64,000 bases of DNA from CAVRCA01 sp965218045 (GCA_965218045.1 CBDCJX010000001.1:248001-312000), one strand, 5' to 3'; counted from the stretch's first letter, positions 24,877-32,943 are shown. Program-made: numbers and translations. The notes: generated from the letters alone by a model not told the origin.

Positions 24877-25299
24877 ATGACGTTGAAGGCAAGCGAGCTC
24901 AAGGTCGGCGACACGCATTCCGAGCAGGTCGTCGAGAACCTGTCGCGCACGCAGCTCGTGCAATACGCGGGCGCGTCGGGGGACTACAACCCGCTGCACA
25001 CCGACGAGCCGTACACCAAGGAGGCCGCCGGGTACAAGAGCGTGTTCGCCCACGGCATGTTGTCGATGGGGCTGACCGGCAAGATGCTGACCAACTATGT
25101 CGGCGACGGACGTTTGACCAAGTTCGGCGTCCGGTTCACCAACCAGGTCTGGCCGGGCGACACTTTGGAGGCGAAGGCGACGGTGGCGGCGATCCGCGAC
25201 GAGGGCGGCCAGAAGCTGGTCGATCTCACCGTGTCGACCACCAATCAGGAGGGCAAGGAGGTTGTCAACGGTTCGGCAACCGCGCGGATCGACCCGTGA
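24877..25299 (+). CDS. MaoC-family (R)-specific hydratase subunit (HadB-like)
   Basis: A 140-residue MaoC dehydratase with the hydratase-2 signature YAGASGDYNPLHTDEPYTKEAGY region (D and H of the GDxNPxH motif at about residues 33-38) and FAHGMLSMGLTGKML. The catalytic Asp/His pair is present. It should form a heterodimer with the HadA-like protein encoded 11 bp upstream and hydrate or dehydrate an enoyl/3-hydroxyacyl thioester. An AAGGAGG ribosome site ends 7 bases before the ATG at 24877. The same fold appears in enoyl-CoA hydratases for polyhydroxyalkanoate, but the paired small-subunit arrangement argues for the HadAB type. Confidence 0.88.
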   Translation: MTLKASELKVGDTHSEQVVENLSRTQLVQYAGASGDYNPLHTDEPYTKEAAGYKSVFAHGMLSMGLTGKMLTNYVGDGRLTKFGVRFTNQVWPGDTLEAKATVAAIRDEGGQKLVDLTVSTTNQEGKEVVNGSATARIDP

Positions 25300-25333
25300 T
25301 TCCGACCAGGGCAGGCCGGGGCTAGGAGGCACG

Positions 25334-26254
25334 ATGGCCGACACCATGCTGCGCGAGCCGACCCGGCAAGCCGGGACACTGCAATGCAAGGTCTGCGGTG
25401 CTCCGGCGCCGGAGACGTTCCGGGTGCCCGCTTCGAAGAAATCCGGGCACCCCTTCCCCGATCTGCCCGATGACTGCCCGTACTACGAATGCACACGATG
25501 TGGGTTCTGCTTCTCGACTCACATCGACGATGCCGACCACACCGAGGTGTACGACGACGACTACTGGGAGAACCAGGACCCGGACTGGTATGGTCGGGTC
25601 AGCGAAACCATTCGGCTGGTGCTGCTGGCCAATCGCCTGCTCGGCAAGCAGCCCGACGAACTCGAAGTGCTGGATTTCGGCTGCGGCGCCGGCACTTTCG
25701 TCGAGACCTGCCGCAAGAGCCTGCAATTGAAGGCGTGGGGGACCGACATCAACCCGCCGAAATTCGGCAAGGAGTTCTTCCTGCCGAAGCTCGATCGGAA
25801 GTTCGACATCATCACCGCGTGCGAGGTGATCGAACACATCCCGACGCCGCGCGAGACCCTTCGCTTCATCCGCGACCATTTGGTGCCGGGGGGCGTGTTC
25901 GCCTTCCAGACCGCCGAATACGACCGGGCGAATGGTCGCAACTGGTGGTATGTCGGGCCGGATAACGGCCATATCAGCCTCTATTCGCGCGGCGCGCTCG
26001 ACTGGTTGTTCAAAGAGCTCGGCGGCACCGATCGGCTGCTGTGGCGCGATTACCCCGGCGTTCAGGCGTGGCAATTCGGCTCGCCCGAGGGCGGCGGGGA
26101 GCATCGGCGTCGGCTGCTGGACCTCGAGGCCCGCTGCGCCACCGCCGAGCGCGAGCTCGCCGCGATGCGGGCCAGCACGTCGTGGTCGCTCACCGCGCCA
26201 GTGCGTGCCCTAGGCAGCCGTTTCAGGCGAGGTTCGGGCGGTAGGTCTTCGTGA
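25334..26254 (+). CDS. Class I SAM-dependent methyltransferase with N-terminal zinc ribbon
   Basis: A 306-residue protein. Its N-terminus has a probable zinc site, CKVCGAPAP near residue 18 and CTRCGFCF near residue 53. The SAM-binding motif VLDFGCGAGTFVETC is near residues 112-126, followed by FDIITACEVIEHIPTP. The final stretch MRASTSWSLTAPVRALG is a motif often found at the end of proteins from polysaccharide or glycosyltransferase clusters. The start at 25334 follows AGGAGG. The last base of its stop overlaps the lactonase GTG (GTGA at 26251-26254). Target unknown; the zinc-ribbon fold is like those of C-methyltransferases for sugars. Confidence 0.82.
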   Translation: MADTMLREPTRQAGTLQCKVCGAPAPETFRVPASKKSGHPFPDLPDDCPYYECTRCGFCFSTHIDDADHTEVYDDDYWENQDPDWYGRVSETIRLVLLANRLLGKQPDELEVLDFGCGAGTFVETCRKSLQLKAWGTDINPPKFGKEFFLPKLDRKFDIITACEVIEHIPTPRETLRFIRDHLVPGGVFAFQTAEYDRANGRNWWYVGPDNGHISLYSRGALDWLFKELGGTDRLLWRDYPGVQAWQFGSPEGGGEHRRRLLDLEARCATAERELAAMRASTSWSLTAPVRALGSRFRRGSGGRSS

Positions 26255-27213
26255 GTCCGCCGCCGGTCGACCGCTGGACCTCAGCCGCGCCGATCCGCTA
26301 CCCAGACCCCGATTTCGTCACCCTCGATCCGCGCTTCGAGCGGCTGATGCTAGGCCACGCCGCGATCGAGCGTATCGTCGACGGCTGCCGGTTCACCGAA
26401 GGGCCGGCCTGGTTCGGCGATACCCGGCAGTTGCTGTTCAGCGATATCCCGAACGACCGACTGATGCGCTGGGACGAGGAGACCGGGGCGGTCGGCCTGC
26501 TGCGCAAGCCCGCCGGCTACCCCGACGGCAACACGCGCGATCGGCAGGGACGGCTCATCACCTGCGAGCTGGGCACCCGCAAGCTGACCCGCACCGAGCA
26601 TGACGGCAGCGTCACCGTGCTGGCGGAGAGTTTCGAGGGCACCAGGCTCACCGGCCCCAACGACGTCATCGTCAAATCCGATAAGTCGATCTGGTTCAGC
26701 GACAACGGCGCCGGCATTCGCGGCAACTATCTCGGCGACAAGGCGCCGCAGGAGCTGCCATTCCGGGTCTATCGCATGGACGGCGTCACCGGTGCGTTGA
26801 CGATCGCGGTGGGCGACATGGAGCGGCCGAACGGCCTGTGCTTTTCCCCCGACGAGACGCGGCTCTATGTCGTCGATACTCCGGGTGGGGTGAAGACCAC
26901 GCATGTCTACGACGTGTCGGCCTCGGGCACGGAGGTGAGCAACGGACGGGTGTTCTTCGACGCCACGCCTGGTTTCGCCGACGGCATACGCTGTGACACG
27001 GAGGGCAATGTCTGGTGCGGCTTTTCCGGCGGCGAGGGGCACGACGGCGTGGCGGTGTTCGCGCCCGACGGCACGCTGATCGGCCGCATCCTGTTGCCGG
27101 AGCGCTGCGCCAACCTGTGCTTCGGCGGCACCAAGCGCAATCGGCTGTTCATGACCGCGAGCCAGTCGGTGTACGCGGTCTATGTCGAGGCGCAGGGCGC
27201 GAAGGGCGGCTGA
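26251..27213 (+). CDS. SMP-30/gluconolactonase family lactonase
   Basis: A 320-residue six-bladed beta-propeller of the SMP-30/gluconolactonase/LRE family, which hydrolyses sugar or other lactones using a divalent metal. The metal ligands expected are the Glu in FTEGPAWF near residue 48, an Asn in GPNDVIV, an Asn in RPNGLCFSPDE and an Asp in FADGIRCD. GTG is the start, overlapping the methyltransferase stop. With the MaoC pair and methyltransferase it makes a four-gene operon (24374-27213) whose substrate cannot be deduced from the sequence. Confidence 0.88.
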   Translation: MSPPPVDRWTSAAPIRYPDPDFVTLDPRFERLMLGHAAIERIVDGCRFTEGPAWFGDTRQLLFSDIPNDRLMRWDEETGAVGLLRKPAGYPDGNTRDRQGRLITCELGTRKLTRTEHDGSVTVLAESFEGTRLTGPNDVIVKSDKSIWFSDNGAGIRGNYLGDKAPQELPFRVYRMDGVTGALTIAVGDMERPNGLCFSPDETRLYVVDTPGGVKTTHVYDVSASGTEVSNGRVFFDATPGFADGIRCDTEGNVWCGFSGGEGHDGVAVFAPDGTLIGRILLPERCANLCFGGTKRNRLFMTASQSVYAVYVEAQGAKGG

Positions 27214-27249
27214 TTCCGGCCGCCGCAAGTTTTCCCACCCGCCCGCTCT

Positions 27250-27261
27250 GGGGGGGGGGGG
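27250..27261. repeat. Homopolymer G12
   Basis: Twelve consecutive G residues between the stop codons of the lactonase gene and the convergent gene at 27315. Not in a coding region or obvious leader; a good place for length variation. Confidence 0.85.
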
Positions 27262-27314
27262 CGGCATTAGGTTAACAAACCGGAACGATTGATTCACGCC
27301 TCGGCGCGACACGT

Positions 27315-27980
27315 TCATCCCGGTTCGAAAAGTCCGCCCGGCGGGCCGCGGGCGACCCACGGCAGCTGGTCGACCCGCCGGGCGGCACGACGACGGCGGT
27401 AACGGCCGGTCGCTTGCGGCATCTCGGCGGAACTTCGCGCGGGCGCTGCGGCGGCGTCGGCTGGCGCGCCATCGTCGGCGGGCGCACCGGCGGGCGAGGC
27501 TGCGGCGCGCTTACGCCGCGTGTGTTGCAAGAGGGGGTGCTCGGATAGCCTGATGCCCAGCATCTGACAGAGCGGGCGCAGCAGCCGCCCCATCTGCGGC
27601 GCGGCTTGCAGCAGCGCCACCATCTCCGGATCGGACAGCAGATGGTTCAGCTGACTGCCATAGACCGCCGCCTCCGGCACCAGCCGCAACAGCCAGGCAA
27701 AGCCACGCGGCAGACGCTCGACCGGACGATCCGCCGGATCATCCGACTTGCGCCGCTTGGCTTGCCGGCCGGCGCGGGAACCAGCCGATGTCGCCGACGG
27801 GAGCTTGCCCGAGCGGACCCGGGCGGCAAGCTTGGCGAACCGCACGCCGAGGCGGCTCAGCCGCTTCCAGATCAGGATGTGGATGACGCCGATAACCGCA
27901 CCCCGCGCGGCAACGGCCTGCAACAGCGTGCCGATGATGAAGGCGAAGCGTTCGATTGGAGGTAGAGGGACGTACTGCAC
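27315..27980 (-). CDS. Conserved-looking hypothetical protein with membrane helix
   Basis: A 221-residue protein starting with GTG at 27980. An amphipathic or membrane segment (IIGTLLQAVAARGAVIGVIHILIW) lies at about residues 15-38. A structured middle (RGFAWLLRLVPEAAVYGSQLNHLLSDPEMVALLQAAPQMGRLLRPLCQMLGI) and a low-complexity Ala/Arg-rich tail follow. Codon use looks like its neighbours and the middle does not look like a shadow of another gene, so I count it as real. No function is recognisable. Confidence 0.6.
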   Translation of the reverse strand: MQYVPLPPIERFAFIIGTLLQAVAARGAVIGVIHILIWKRLSRLGVRFAKLAARVRSGKLPSATSAGSRAGRQAKRRKSDDPADRPVERLPRGFAWLLRLVPEAAVYGSQLNHLLSDPEMVALLQAAPQMGRLLRPLCQMLGIRLSEHPLLQHTRRKRAAASPAGAPADDGAPADAAAAPARSSAEMPQATGRYRRRRAARRVDQLPWVARGPPGGLFEPG

Positions 27981-28115
27981 TCACGGAGTAGAACACAACG
28001 CGAACAACGTGCGCAAGATGAATCCCAGGCGCTCTCATACCAAACCCTACTCCGGGCCGGTTTCGGTAAGCGGGAAGGCCGTCGGATACGGCGGCTGGCA
28101 AAAATCGGGAGCGGG

Positions 28116-28364
28116 TTACCGACCCTCGGCGATGAACGCCATCGGCTCACCCGTCATTGGCGGCGGTGCAACGTGCGGGGTCTCCGACGCCGGACCTTGC
28201 CGCGCCGCCGGGGCACCGGCGAGCCAAGTCACGCCAAGCATCGCCAGCGACGCGGCCGCCCCGGTAACCTTGCGCCAGGCAACCTTGCGCCAGGTAACCT
28301 TGCGATACGTGATCACGTATCTCCTGATGAGGTGCTTCCGTGGCCGATCCGCCCTATAGTGCAT
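28116..28364 (-). CDS. Possible small secreted protein with repeat-expanded N-terminus
   Basis: An 82-residue open frame; a shorter form could start at the GTG inside the 28304-28321 palindrome. The N-terminus is basic and carries three five-residue repeats (TYRKV, TWRKV, AWRKV) encoded by the 15-bp repeat at 28263-28307. It is followed by a hydrophobic core (AASLAMLGVTWLAGAPA), then a Pro-rich tail (PHVAPPPMTGEP). This looks like a signal peptide with an expanded n-region. Apart from this frame, I see no gene in 27981-28471; an AT-richer stretch near 28355 could be its promoter. Confidence 0.35.
   Translation of the reverse strand: MHYRADRPRKHLIRRYVITYRKVTWRKVAWRKVTGAAASLAMLGVTWLAGAPAARQGPASETPHVAPPPMTGEPMAFIAEGR
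28263..28307. repeat. Three tandem 15-bp repeats
   Basis: GGTAACCTTGCGCCA (28263-28277), GGCAACCTTGCGCCA (28278-28292) and GGTAACCTTGCGATA (28293-28307). The length is a multiple of three and it runs directly into an 18-bp perfect palindrome. In the minus frame each unit encodes a five-residue repeat. Confidence 0.85.
28304..28321. promoter_or_regulatory. Perfect 18-bp palindrome upstream of msrP
   Basis: GATACGTGATCACGTATC reads the same on both strands. It is 150 bp upstream of the msrP start and inside the N-terminal region of the possible small protein on the other strand. A perfect 9+9 dyad is typical of a homodimeric repressor or activator site. Confidence 0.45.
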
Positions 28365-28471
28365 CGCCGATCACGGGTTGCGGCGGGTGATCTGCCACCG
28401 GAGCGGGCGCGTAGGAGCGTCGGCACGGGGCGACCTCGTATCCCTCTACGGACAGGTAAGGAGTCGGTGCC

Positions 28472-29404
28472 ATGCAGATCTTGCGACGTCGCGGCTGGGA
28501 GCTTCCCGAGAGCGCGGTCACCCCGGAGGCGCTGGCGCTGGGCCGGCGCACGCTGCTGGCCGGCTCGGCGGCGCTGGCGATCGGCGCGCCCCGGCTGGCA
28601 CGGGCCGAGGAGGCGAAGGCGGTGCCGCGCAATCCGAAATACGAGGCGGGGCGCCCGCTCAGTGCCGAGAAGGACGCGACCACCTACAACAACTATTACG
28701 AGTTCAGCGAAGGCAAGAATCTCTGGCGCGAGGCGCAGGACCTGCCGCAGCGCCCGTGGACGATCCAGTTCGACGGCATGGTCAAGCAGCCGCGCACGGT
28801 CGGCGTCGACGACCTGCTGAAGCAGGTCTCGCTCGAGGAGCGGGTGTATCGCCACCGCTGCGTCGAGGCTTGGGCGATGACGGTGCCCTGGACCGGCTTC
28901 CCCTTGGCCGAGCTGGTGCGGATCGCCGAGCCGCTCGGGTCGGCCAAGTTCGTGGTGTTCCAGACTGACCTCGATCGCAAGCACATGCCTGGGGTGCGCC
29001 GCAGCTTCTATCCGTTCCCCTACATCGAGGCGGTGACGATGGAGGAGGCGGCCAATGAGCTCGGCTTCATCTCCACCGGCCTGTTCGGCAAGCCGATGCC
29101 GCCGCAGAACGGCGGCCCGATCCGGCTGACCCTGCCGTGGAAATACGGCTTCAAGTCGGCGAAAGCGCTGGTCAAGGTGAGCTTCGTCGAGACCCGCCCG
29201 ACCACGTTCTGGGAAGCGATCGCCCCCTCCGAATACGGTTTCTGGGCCAACGTCAATCCAGCGGTCCCGCATCCGCGTTGGAGCCAGGCGACCGAGCGAC
29301 TGCTGACCAGCGGGGAACGCGTGCCGACCCAGATCTACAACGGGTACGGGCCGTTCGTCGCCTCGCTGTACGAGGGCAAGAGTAAAGAGAAGCTGTTCAT
29401 GTGA
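28472..29404 (+). CDS. msrP: Protein-methionine-sulfoxide reductase catalytic subunit MsrP
   Basis: A 310-residue periplasmic molybdopterin enzyme of the MsrP (YedY) family, which reduces methionine sulfoxide in oxidised envelope proteins. A Tat signal (GRRTLLAGSAALAIGAPRLARA, about residues 24-45) leads the precursor. The motif YRHRCVEAWAMTVPWTGFPL places the molybdenum ligand at Cys130. WKYGFKSAKALVKVSFVE and GYGPFVASLYEG close the family blocks. Normally MsrQ, a haem membrane protein of the ferric-reductase type, follows and supplies electrons; here a 101-residue protein follows instead, with a 4-base overlap. Confidence 0.93.
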   Translation: MQILRRRGWELPESAVTPEALALGRRTLLAGSAALAIGAPRLARAEEAKAVPRNPKYEAGRPLSAEKDATTYNNYYEFSEGKNLWREAQDLPQRPWTIQFDGMVKQPRTVGVDDLLKQVSLEERVYRHRCVEAWAMTVPWTGFPLAELVRIAEPLGSAKFVVFQTDLDRKHMPGVRRSFYPFPYIEAVTMEEAANELGFISTGLFGKPMPPQNGGPIRLTLPWKYGFKSAKALVKVSFVETRPTTFWEAIAPSEYGFWANVNPAVPHPRWSQATERLLTSGERVPTQIYNGYGPFVASLYEGKSKEKLFM

Positions 29405-29706
29405 TCAAGCAACGCGTCCCGGCCGCGCTAGCGGCCATCTTCCTGGTCGCCGCGGTGGGGCTGGCTACGCTTGCTCCACCCGACCTGCCGCTCGCTCAAG
29501 CGCTGCTGGCGATCGACCCCGGGCTGCTTGGCCGAATGGAGGGGGGTTTGCGGGCGCACGCGCCCTGGTTCTGGAGCCACGTTGCAATGCCGGCGCTGAT
29601 CCGTCCGGCCTGGCTGATCCCGGCCGGGCTCGGCATGGTGTGCGCCGGCTTGGCGTTCAGTCTCGCGCCGCAGCGGAATGCGCCGCCGCGCCACAAACGA
29701 CGGTGA
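29401..29706 (+). CDS. Small two-helix membrane protein coupled to msrP
   Basis: A 101-residue protein that starts with GTG inside the msrP stop codon (GTGA at 29401-29404), so it is translationally coupled to msrP. Two hydrophobic segments lie at about residues 6-27 (VPAALAAIFLVAAVGLATLA) and 68-91 (RPAWLIPAGLGMVCAGLAFS), separated by a loop with HAPWFWSHVAMPAL. It has few histidines and no haem-binding pattern of MsrQ (which has six helices). It may be an unrelated anchor or an electron-transfer remnant. No family recognised. Confidence 0.6.
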   Translation: MIKQRVPAALAAIFLVAAVGLATLAPPDLPLAQALLAIDPGLLGRMEGGLRAHAPWFWSHVAMPALIRPAWLIPAGLGMVCAGLAFSLAPQRNAPPRHKRR

Positions 29707-29712
29707 CAAGTC

Positions 29713-31518
29713 TTGCCTGACGATCTCCGCCCCCCCGCCTCGCCGAGCTCGCTCACCGACCGCGCTGCCTCGGCCACGCGTGCCGCCAAGCTCGCGCCGG
29801 ATTGCAGCGGCCTCGATTTCTACTCGATCGACCGCAGCCTGCGCGATCTGCTGCCGCTGTATATGGACGCGGCGTTGCTGGATCACTTGCGGCCGCATCT
29901 CGAACAGATGGGCGAACTCGCCGGCGGACGGCTCAACGCGCTTGCGGAGGCCGCCGACAAGCATCCGCCGGTGCTGCATCCGCGCGACCGCTTTGGCCGT
30001 GACGAGGAGTGGATCGAGTTCCACCCGGCCTACCGGGAGATGGAGCAGATCGCGTTCGGCCGGTTCGGGCTGCACGCGATGACCCATCGCGCCGGCGTGC
30101 TCGGCTGGCCCACGCCGATGCCGAAGTTGGCGAAATACGTTTTTCATTACTTGTTTGCGCAAGCGGAGTTCGGCCTGCTCTGCCCGGTCAATCTCACCGA
30201 CAGCTCCTCCGAGCTGGTCCGGCGCTACGGCAGCGAGGCGGTCCGCGCCCGCTATCTCGACGCGATGTGGAGCCAGAACCTCGATCGCCTGCATCGCTGC
30301 GCCCAGTTCATGACCGAGAAGGCGGGCGGCTCCGATGTCGGCGCGGCTGAGCTCAGCGCGGTGCCGGACGGCGGGCACTGGCGGCTGCATGGAGAAAAAT
30401 GGTTCTGCTCGAACGCCGATGCGGAGCTCGCCGTGCTGCTGGCCCGACCCGAGGGCGCGCCAGCTGGCGGGAAGGGCCTCGGTCTGTTCCTGATGCCGAA
30501 GACGCTGCCCAATGGCTCGCGCAACGCATTTCGCATCGTGCGGCTGAAGGACAAGCTTGGCAGCCGTTCCATGGCGAGCGGCGAGATCATGTTTGACGGC
30601 GCGGTCGCCTATCAGCTCGGCGCCTTGGACAACGGCCTCAAGCAGATGCTGGAGATGGTCAATTCGAGCCGTCTGTCGCATCTGACGCGGGCGGCCGGCA
30701 TGATGCGCCGCTGCCTCAACGAGGCGATGCAGGCGGCGACCCATCGCGATGCGTTCGGGCGCGCCGTTATCGAGCATCCGCTGATGCGCCGGCAGCTGAT
30801 CAAGCTGATGGTGCCGACCGAGCAGGCGCTCTCGGCCCTGATGTTCGCCGCCGCGACCTCCGCCGACGCCGACAGCGCTGACAACACGCGCGCGCGTAAG
30901 GTGCTGCGCCTGCTGACGCCGGTGATGAAATACCGCGCCTGCCGCGACAACGTCACCGTCGCGACCGGGGCGATGGAGGCGCGCGGCGGCAACGGCTACA
31001 TCGAGGACTTTCCCAACGCCCGCCTGGTGCGTGATGCGCATCTCGGCCTGATCTGGGAGGGCACGAGCAACATCAACAGCCTCGATGCGGTGCAGCGCGC
31101 CGTGGGCAAGGAGGGCGCGCATCTCGCGCTGCGCGACGAGCTCGCCGAGCGGCTGGATCGCGCAACGCGTCTGCCTGGCCAGTTCCGCACTCGGCTGGAG
31201 GGCGGCGTGGCGCAAGCGATCCGCTTCGCCGAGGAGGTCGCCGCCTCGCCGGAGAACGAGCGGTTTTGCCGCACCGCCGCCGGGGCGCTGTATCACGCGA
31301 TCACGGCGGTGCTGCTGGCCTGCGAGGGCGAACAACTGGCCGCGGACGGCGGCGACGCACGACGGATGCTGCTCGCGCGCTGTGTGCTTGAGCATCGCAT
31401 GGCCGAGGCTCCGCGTTTGAGCTTGGCCGGACGCGCCTGGGAAGAAGCGGCCGCCAGCTTGCTGCTGGCGAGCGCGCCGGTATCGCACGCGCAGGCCACG
31501 GAGCTGCTGACCGCCTGA
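29713..31518 (+). CDS. Acyl-CoA dehydrogenase of the AidB/long-form type
   Basis: A 601-residue acyl-CoA dehydrogenase family protein, longer than the usual 380 residues because of N-terminal and C-terminal domains. Core motifs are TEKAGGSDVGAAELSAVPDG and GEKWFCSNADAEL (flavin and substrate binding, about residues 205-235), KDKLGSRSMASGEIMFDGA, and MEARGGNGYIEDFPNARLVRDAHLGLIWEGTSNI at the catalytic end. The glutamate base is Glu449. The start is TTG at 29713, the only plausible one. It should oxidise long-chain acyl-CoA or be AidB-like. It is 6 bp from the small membrane protein gene. Confidence 0.88.
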   Translation: MPDDLRPPASPSSLTDRAASATRAAKLAPDCSGLDFYSIDRSLRDLLPLYMDAALLDHLRPHLEQMGELAGGRLNALAEAADKHPPVLHPRDRFGRDEEWIEFHPAYREMEQIAFGRFGLHAMTHRAGVLGWPTPMPKLAKYVFHYLFAQAEFGLLCPVNLTDSSSELVRRYGSEAVRARYLDAMWSQNLDRLHRCAQFMTEKAGGSDVGAAELSAVPDGGHWRLHGEKWFCSNADAELAVLLARPEGAPAGGKGLGLFLMPKTLPNGSRNAFRIVRLKDKLGSRSMASGEIMFDGAVAYQLGALDNGLKQMLEMVNSSRLSHLTRAAGMMRRCLNEAMQAATHRDAFGRAVIEHPLMRRQLIKLMVPTEQALSALMFAAATSADADSADNTRARKVLRLLTPVMKYRACRDNVTVATGAMEARGGNGYIEDFPNARLVRDAHLGLIWEGTSNINSLDAVQRAVGKEGAHLALRDELAERLDRATRLPGQFRTRLEGGVAQAIRFAEEVAASPENERFCRTAAGALYHAITAVLLACEGEQLAADGGDARRMLLARCVLEHRMAEAPRLSLAGRAWEEAAASLLLASAPVSHAQATELLTA

Positions 31519-31524
31519 CGCGGC

Positions 31525-31959
31525 TCAGATGTCGAGCAAGCGCCGCGCGATGCCGATCACCCGGTGGGCCTCGCTCCACAGGCCATAGGGTTCAAGGTCG
31601 TCGAGCGGCGCCCACACCGCCTCGGATACGTCGGTCGCGCCGACCGGCTCGCCGCTGATCCAGCGAGCGGCGAAGTCGATGATTGTGTAGTGGAACTGCA
31701 CCCGGCCGCTCGTGTCACGGTGGATGGTGTCGACATTGGCGGCAAGCGCGAGCGCACCCACCTCCAGCCCGGTCTCCTCGAACAGTTCGCGGCGTGCGGC
31801 TTGCTCGGCGGTCTCGCCCAGTTCCTGCGCCCCGCCGGGCAAGCTCCACGCCCCGAGGCTGGGCGCCTTGCCGCGACGGACCAGCAGCACGGCGCCGGCC
31901 CTGAGCACAACAACGCCGATCCCCACGATGGGGCGGGCGGGATACTCGCGATCGCTCAT
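31525..31959 (-). CDS. NUDIX hydrolase
   Basis: A 144-residue NUDIX protein. The Nudix box GX5EX7REUXEEXGU reads GAQELGETAEQAARRELFEETGL at about residues 41-63 with all key residues present. It therefore hydrolyses a nucleoside diphosphate linked to another moiety, using Mg. Such small NUDIX proteins with a P-loop-free N-terminus often clean NADH, ADP-ribose or dGTP-like compounds; the substrate is not evident. It converges on the acyl-CoA dehydrogenase gene (6 bp) and is divergent from the aldolase gene. Confidence 0.88.
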   Translation of the reverse strand: MSDREYPARPIVGIGVVVLRAGAVLLVRRGKAPSLGAWSLPGGAQELGETAEQAARRELFEETGLEVGALALAANVDTIHRDTSGRVQFHYTIIDFAARWISGEPVGATDVSEAVWAPLDDLEPYGLWSEAHRVIGIARRLLDI

Positions 31960-32009
31960 CCGCCGCTACTCCCCGCCGGTGCAAGCTGGCTCATCCGCCC
32001 GCCTCCGCG

Positions 32010-32038
32010 TTGACGGCGACCGGGCACGGGAGGACATT
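32010..32038 (+). promoter_or_regulatory. Candidate promoter for the class II aldolase gene
   Basis: TTGACG (32010-32015), 17 bp, then GACATT (32033-32038), in the gap between the divergent NUDIX and aldolase genes. The -35 is good; the -10 is weak. Confidence 0.35.
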
Positions 32039-32064
32039 GTAGTCGTAACGGCAGGAGTTTCGAC

Positions 32065-32844
32065 ATGAACTACGTCTCGAGCGAAGCGCGGCGCGCCGGA
32101 ACCAGTGACGCGGAGTGGCAAGCCCGGGTCGATCTCGCGGCGGCCCACCGGCTGGCGGTGATGCACTACCTTAACGAGGGCATCTTCAACCACTTCACCC
32201 TGCGCGTGCCCGGCAAGCCCGGCCGCTACTACCAGATCCCGTTCGGCCTGCATTGGTCCGAGGTGACCGCAAGCTGCTTCATGGAAGTGAGCTACGAAGG
32301 CGAGCGCCTGGCGGGCGAGGGCGAGATCGAGCGTTCGTGCTACTGCATCCACGCGCCGATCCACCGGGACCTGGAGAGCGCGGCGGCGGTGTTCCACACC
32401 CATATGCCCTACGCGAGCGCGCTGACCCGGCTCGAAGATCAATGCATCCTGCCGATCGGCCAGACCGAGCTCGGCACCTTGGTGCACACCGCCTATGACG
32501 ATCACTACGATGGCCCGGCCTTCGATCCGGCCGAGGGCGCTCGGCTGGCCAAGGTCATCGGCGACAAGACGGTGCTGATGATGGCCAATCACGGCGTCGG
32601 CATCGTCGGCCGCAGCGTGGCCGAGGCGTATGACCGGTTGTATTACGTCGAGCGCGTCGCCCAGGTGCAGCTTTACGCGATGTGGACCAACCGACCGCTG
32701 CGCCACCTGCCGCCGGACGTCGTCGAGAAGACCGCGAAAGGCATGAGCGGCGGCCCGCGTTACGGTGGCCGGCGTGCCTGCGAGTGGCACTTCGACGCGC
32801 TGAAGCGGATTCTCGACCGCAAGGAGCCCGACTACCGCGACTAA
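32065..32844 (+). CDS. Class II aldolase/adducin family protein
   Basis: A 259-residue class II aldolase/adducin N-terminal family protein. Metal ligands are expected in VFHTHMPYASAL (His pair near residue 112) and ANHGVGIVG (near residue 175). Bacterial single-domain members are L-fuculose-phosphate-type aldolases, but those with MHYLNEGIFNHFTLRVPG are usually annotated only as aldolase-like. AGGAG lies 8 bases before the ATG. It stands alone, with a REP-like repeat immediately downstream. Confidence 0.82.
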   Translation: MNYVSSEARRAGTSDAEWQARVDLAAAHRLAVMHYLNEGIFNHFTLRVPGKPGRYYQIPFGLHWSEVTASCFMEVSYEGERLAGEGEIERSCYCIHAPIHRDLESAAAVFHTHMPYASALTRLEDQCILPIGQTELGTLVHTAYDDHYDGPAFDPAEGARLAKVIGDKTVLMMANHGVGIVGRSVAEAYDRLYYVERVAQVQLYAMWTNRPLRHLPPDVVEKTAKGMSGGPRYGGRRACEWHFDALKRILDRKEPDYRD

Positions 32845-32855
32845 CCCGCCTTTGT

Positions 32856-32943
32856 CATCGCGAGCCGCTTGGCGGCGTGGCGATCCATGCTCGCAACTCG
32901 GAGCAACGCAATGGATCGCCACGGCGCTGCGCCCCTCGCGATG
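32856..32943. repeat. REP-like nested palindromic element
   Basis: Two nested inverted repeats: outer arms CATCGCGAG (32856-32864) and CTCGCGATG (32935-32943), inner arms CGTGGCGATCCAT (32876-32888) and ATGGATCGCCACG (32911-32923). The 88-bp element can fold as a long double hairpin. It resembles the dispersed palindromic repeats in many GC-rich proteobacteria that contain GCGATCCATG-like arms. It lies between the aldolase stop and the RND permease stop, in the converging region of the two genes. Confidence 0.75.

Noticed and set aside
29428..31488. Long open frame on the minus strand (686 codons) antisense to the acyl-CoA dehydrogenase gene
   Set aside because: It is a GC-driven shadow: no domain, Arg/Gln-rich, and the plus-strand gene has full family motifs.
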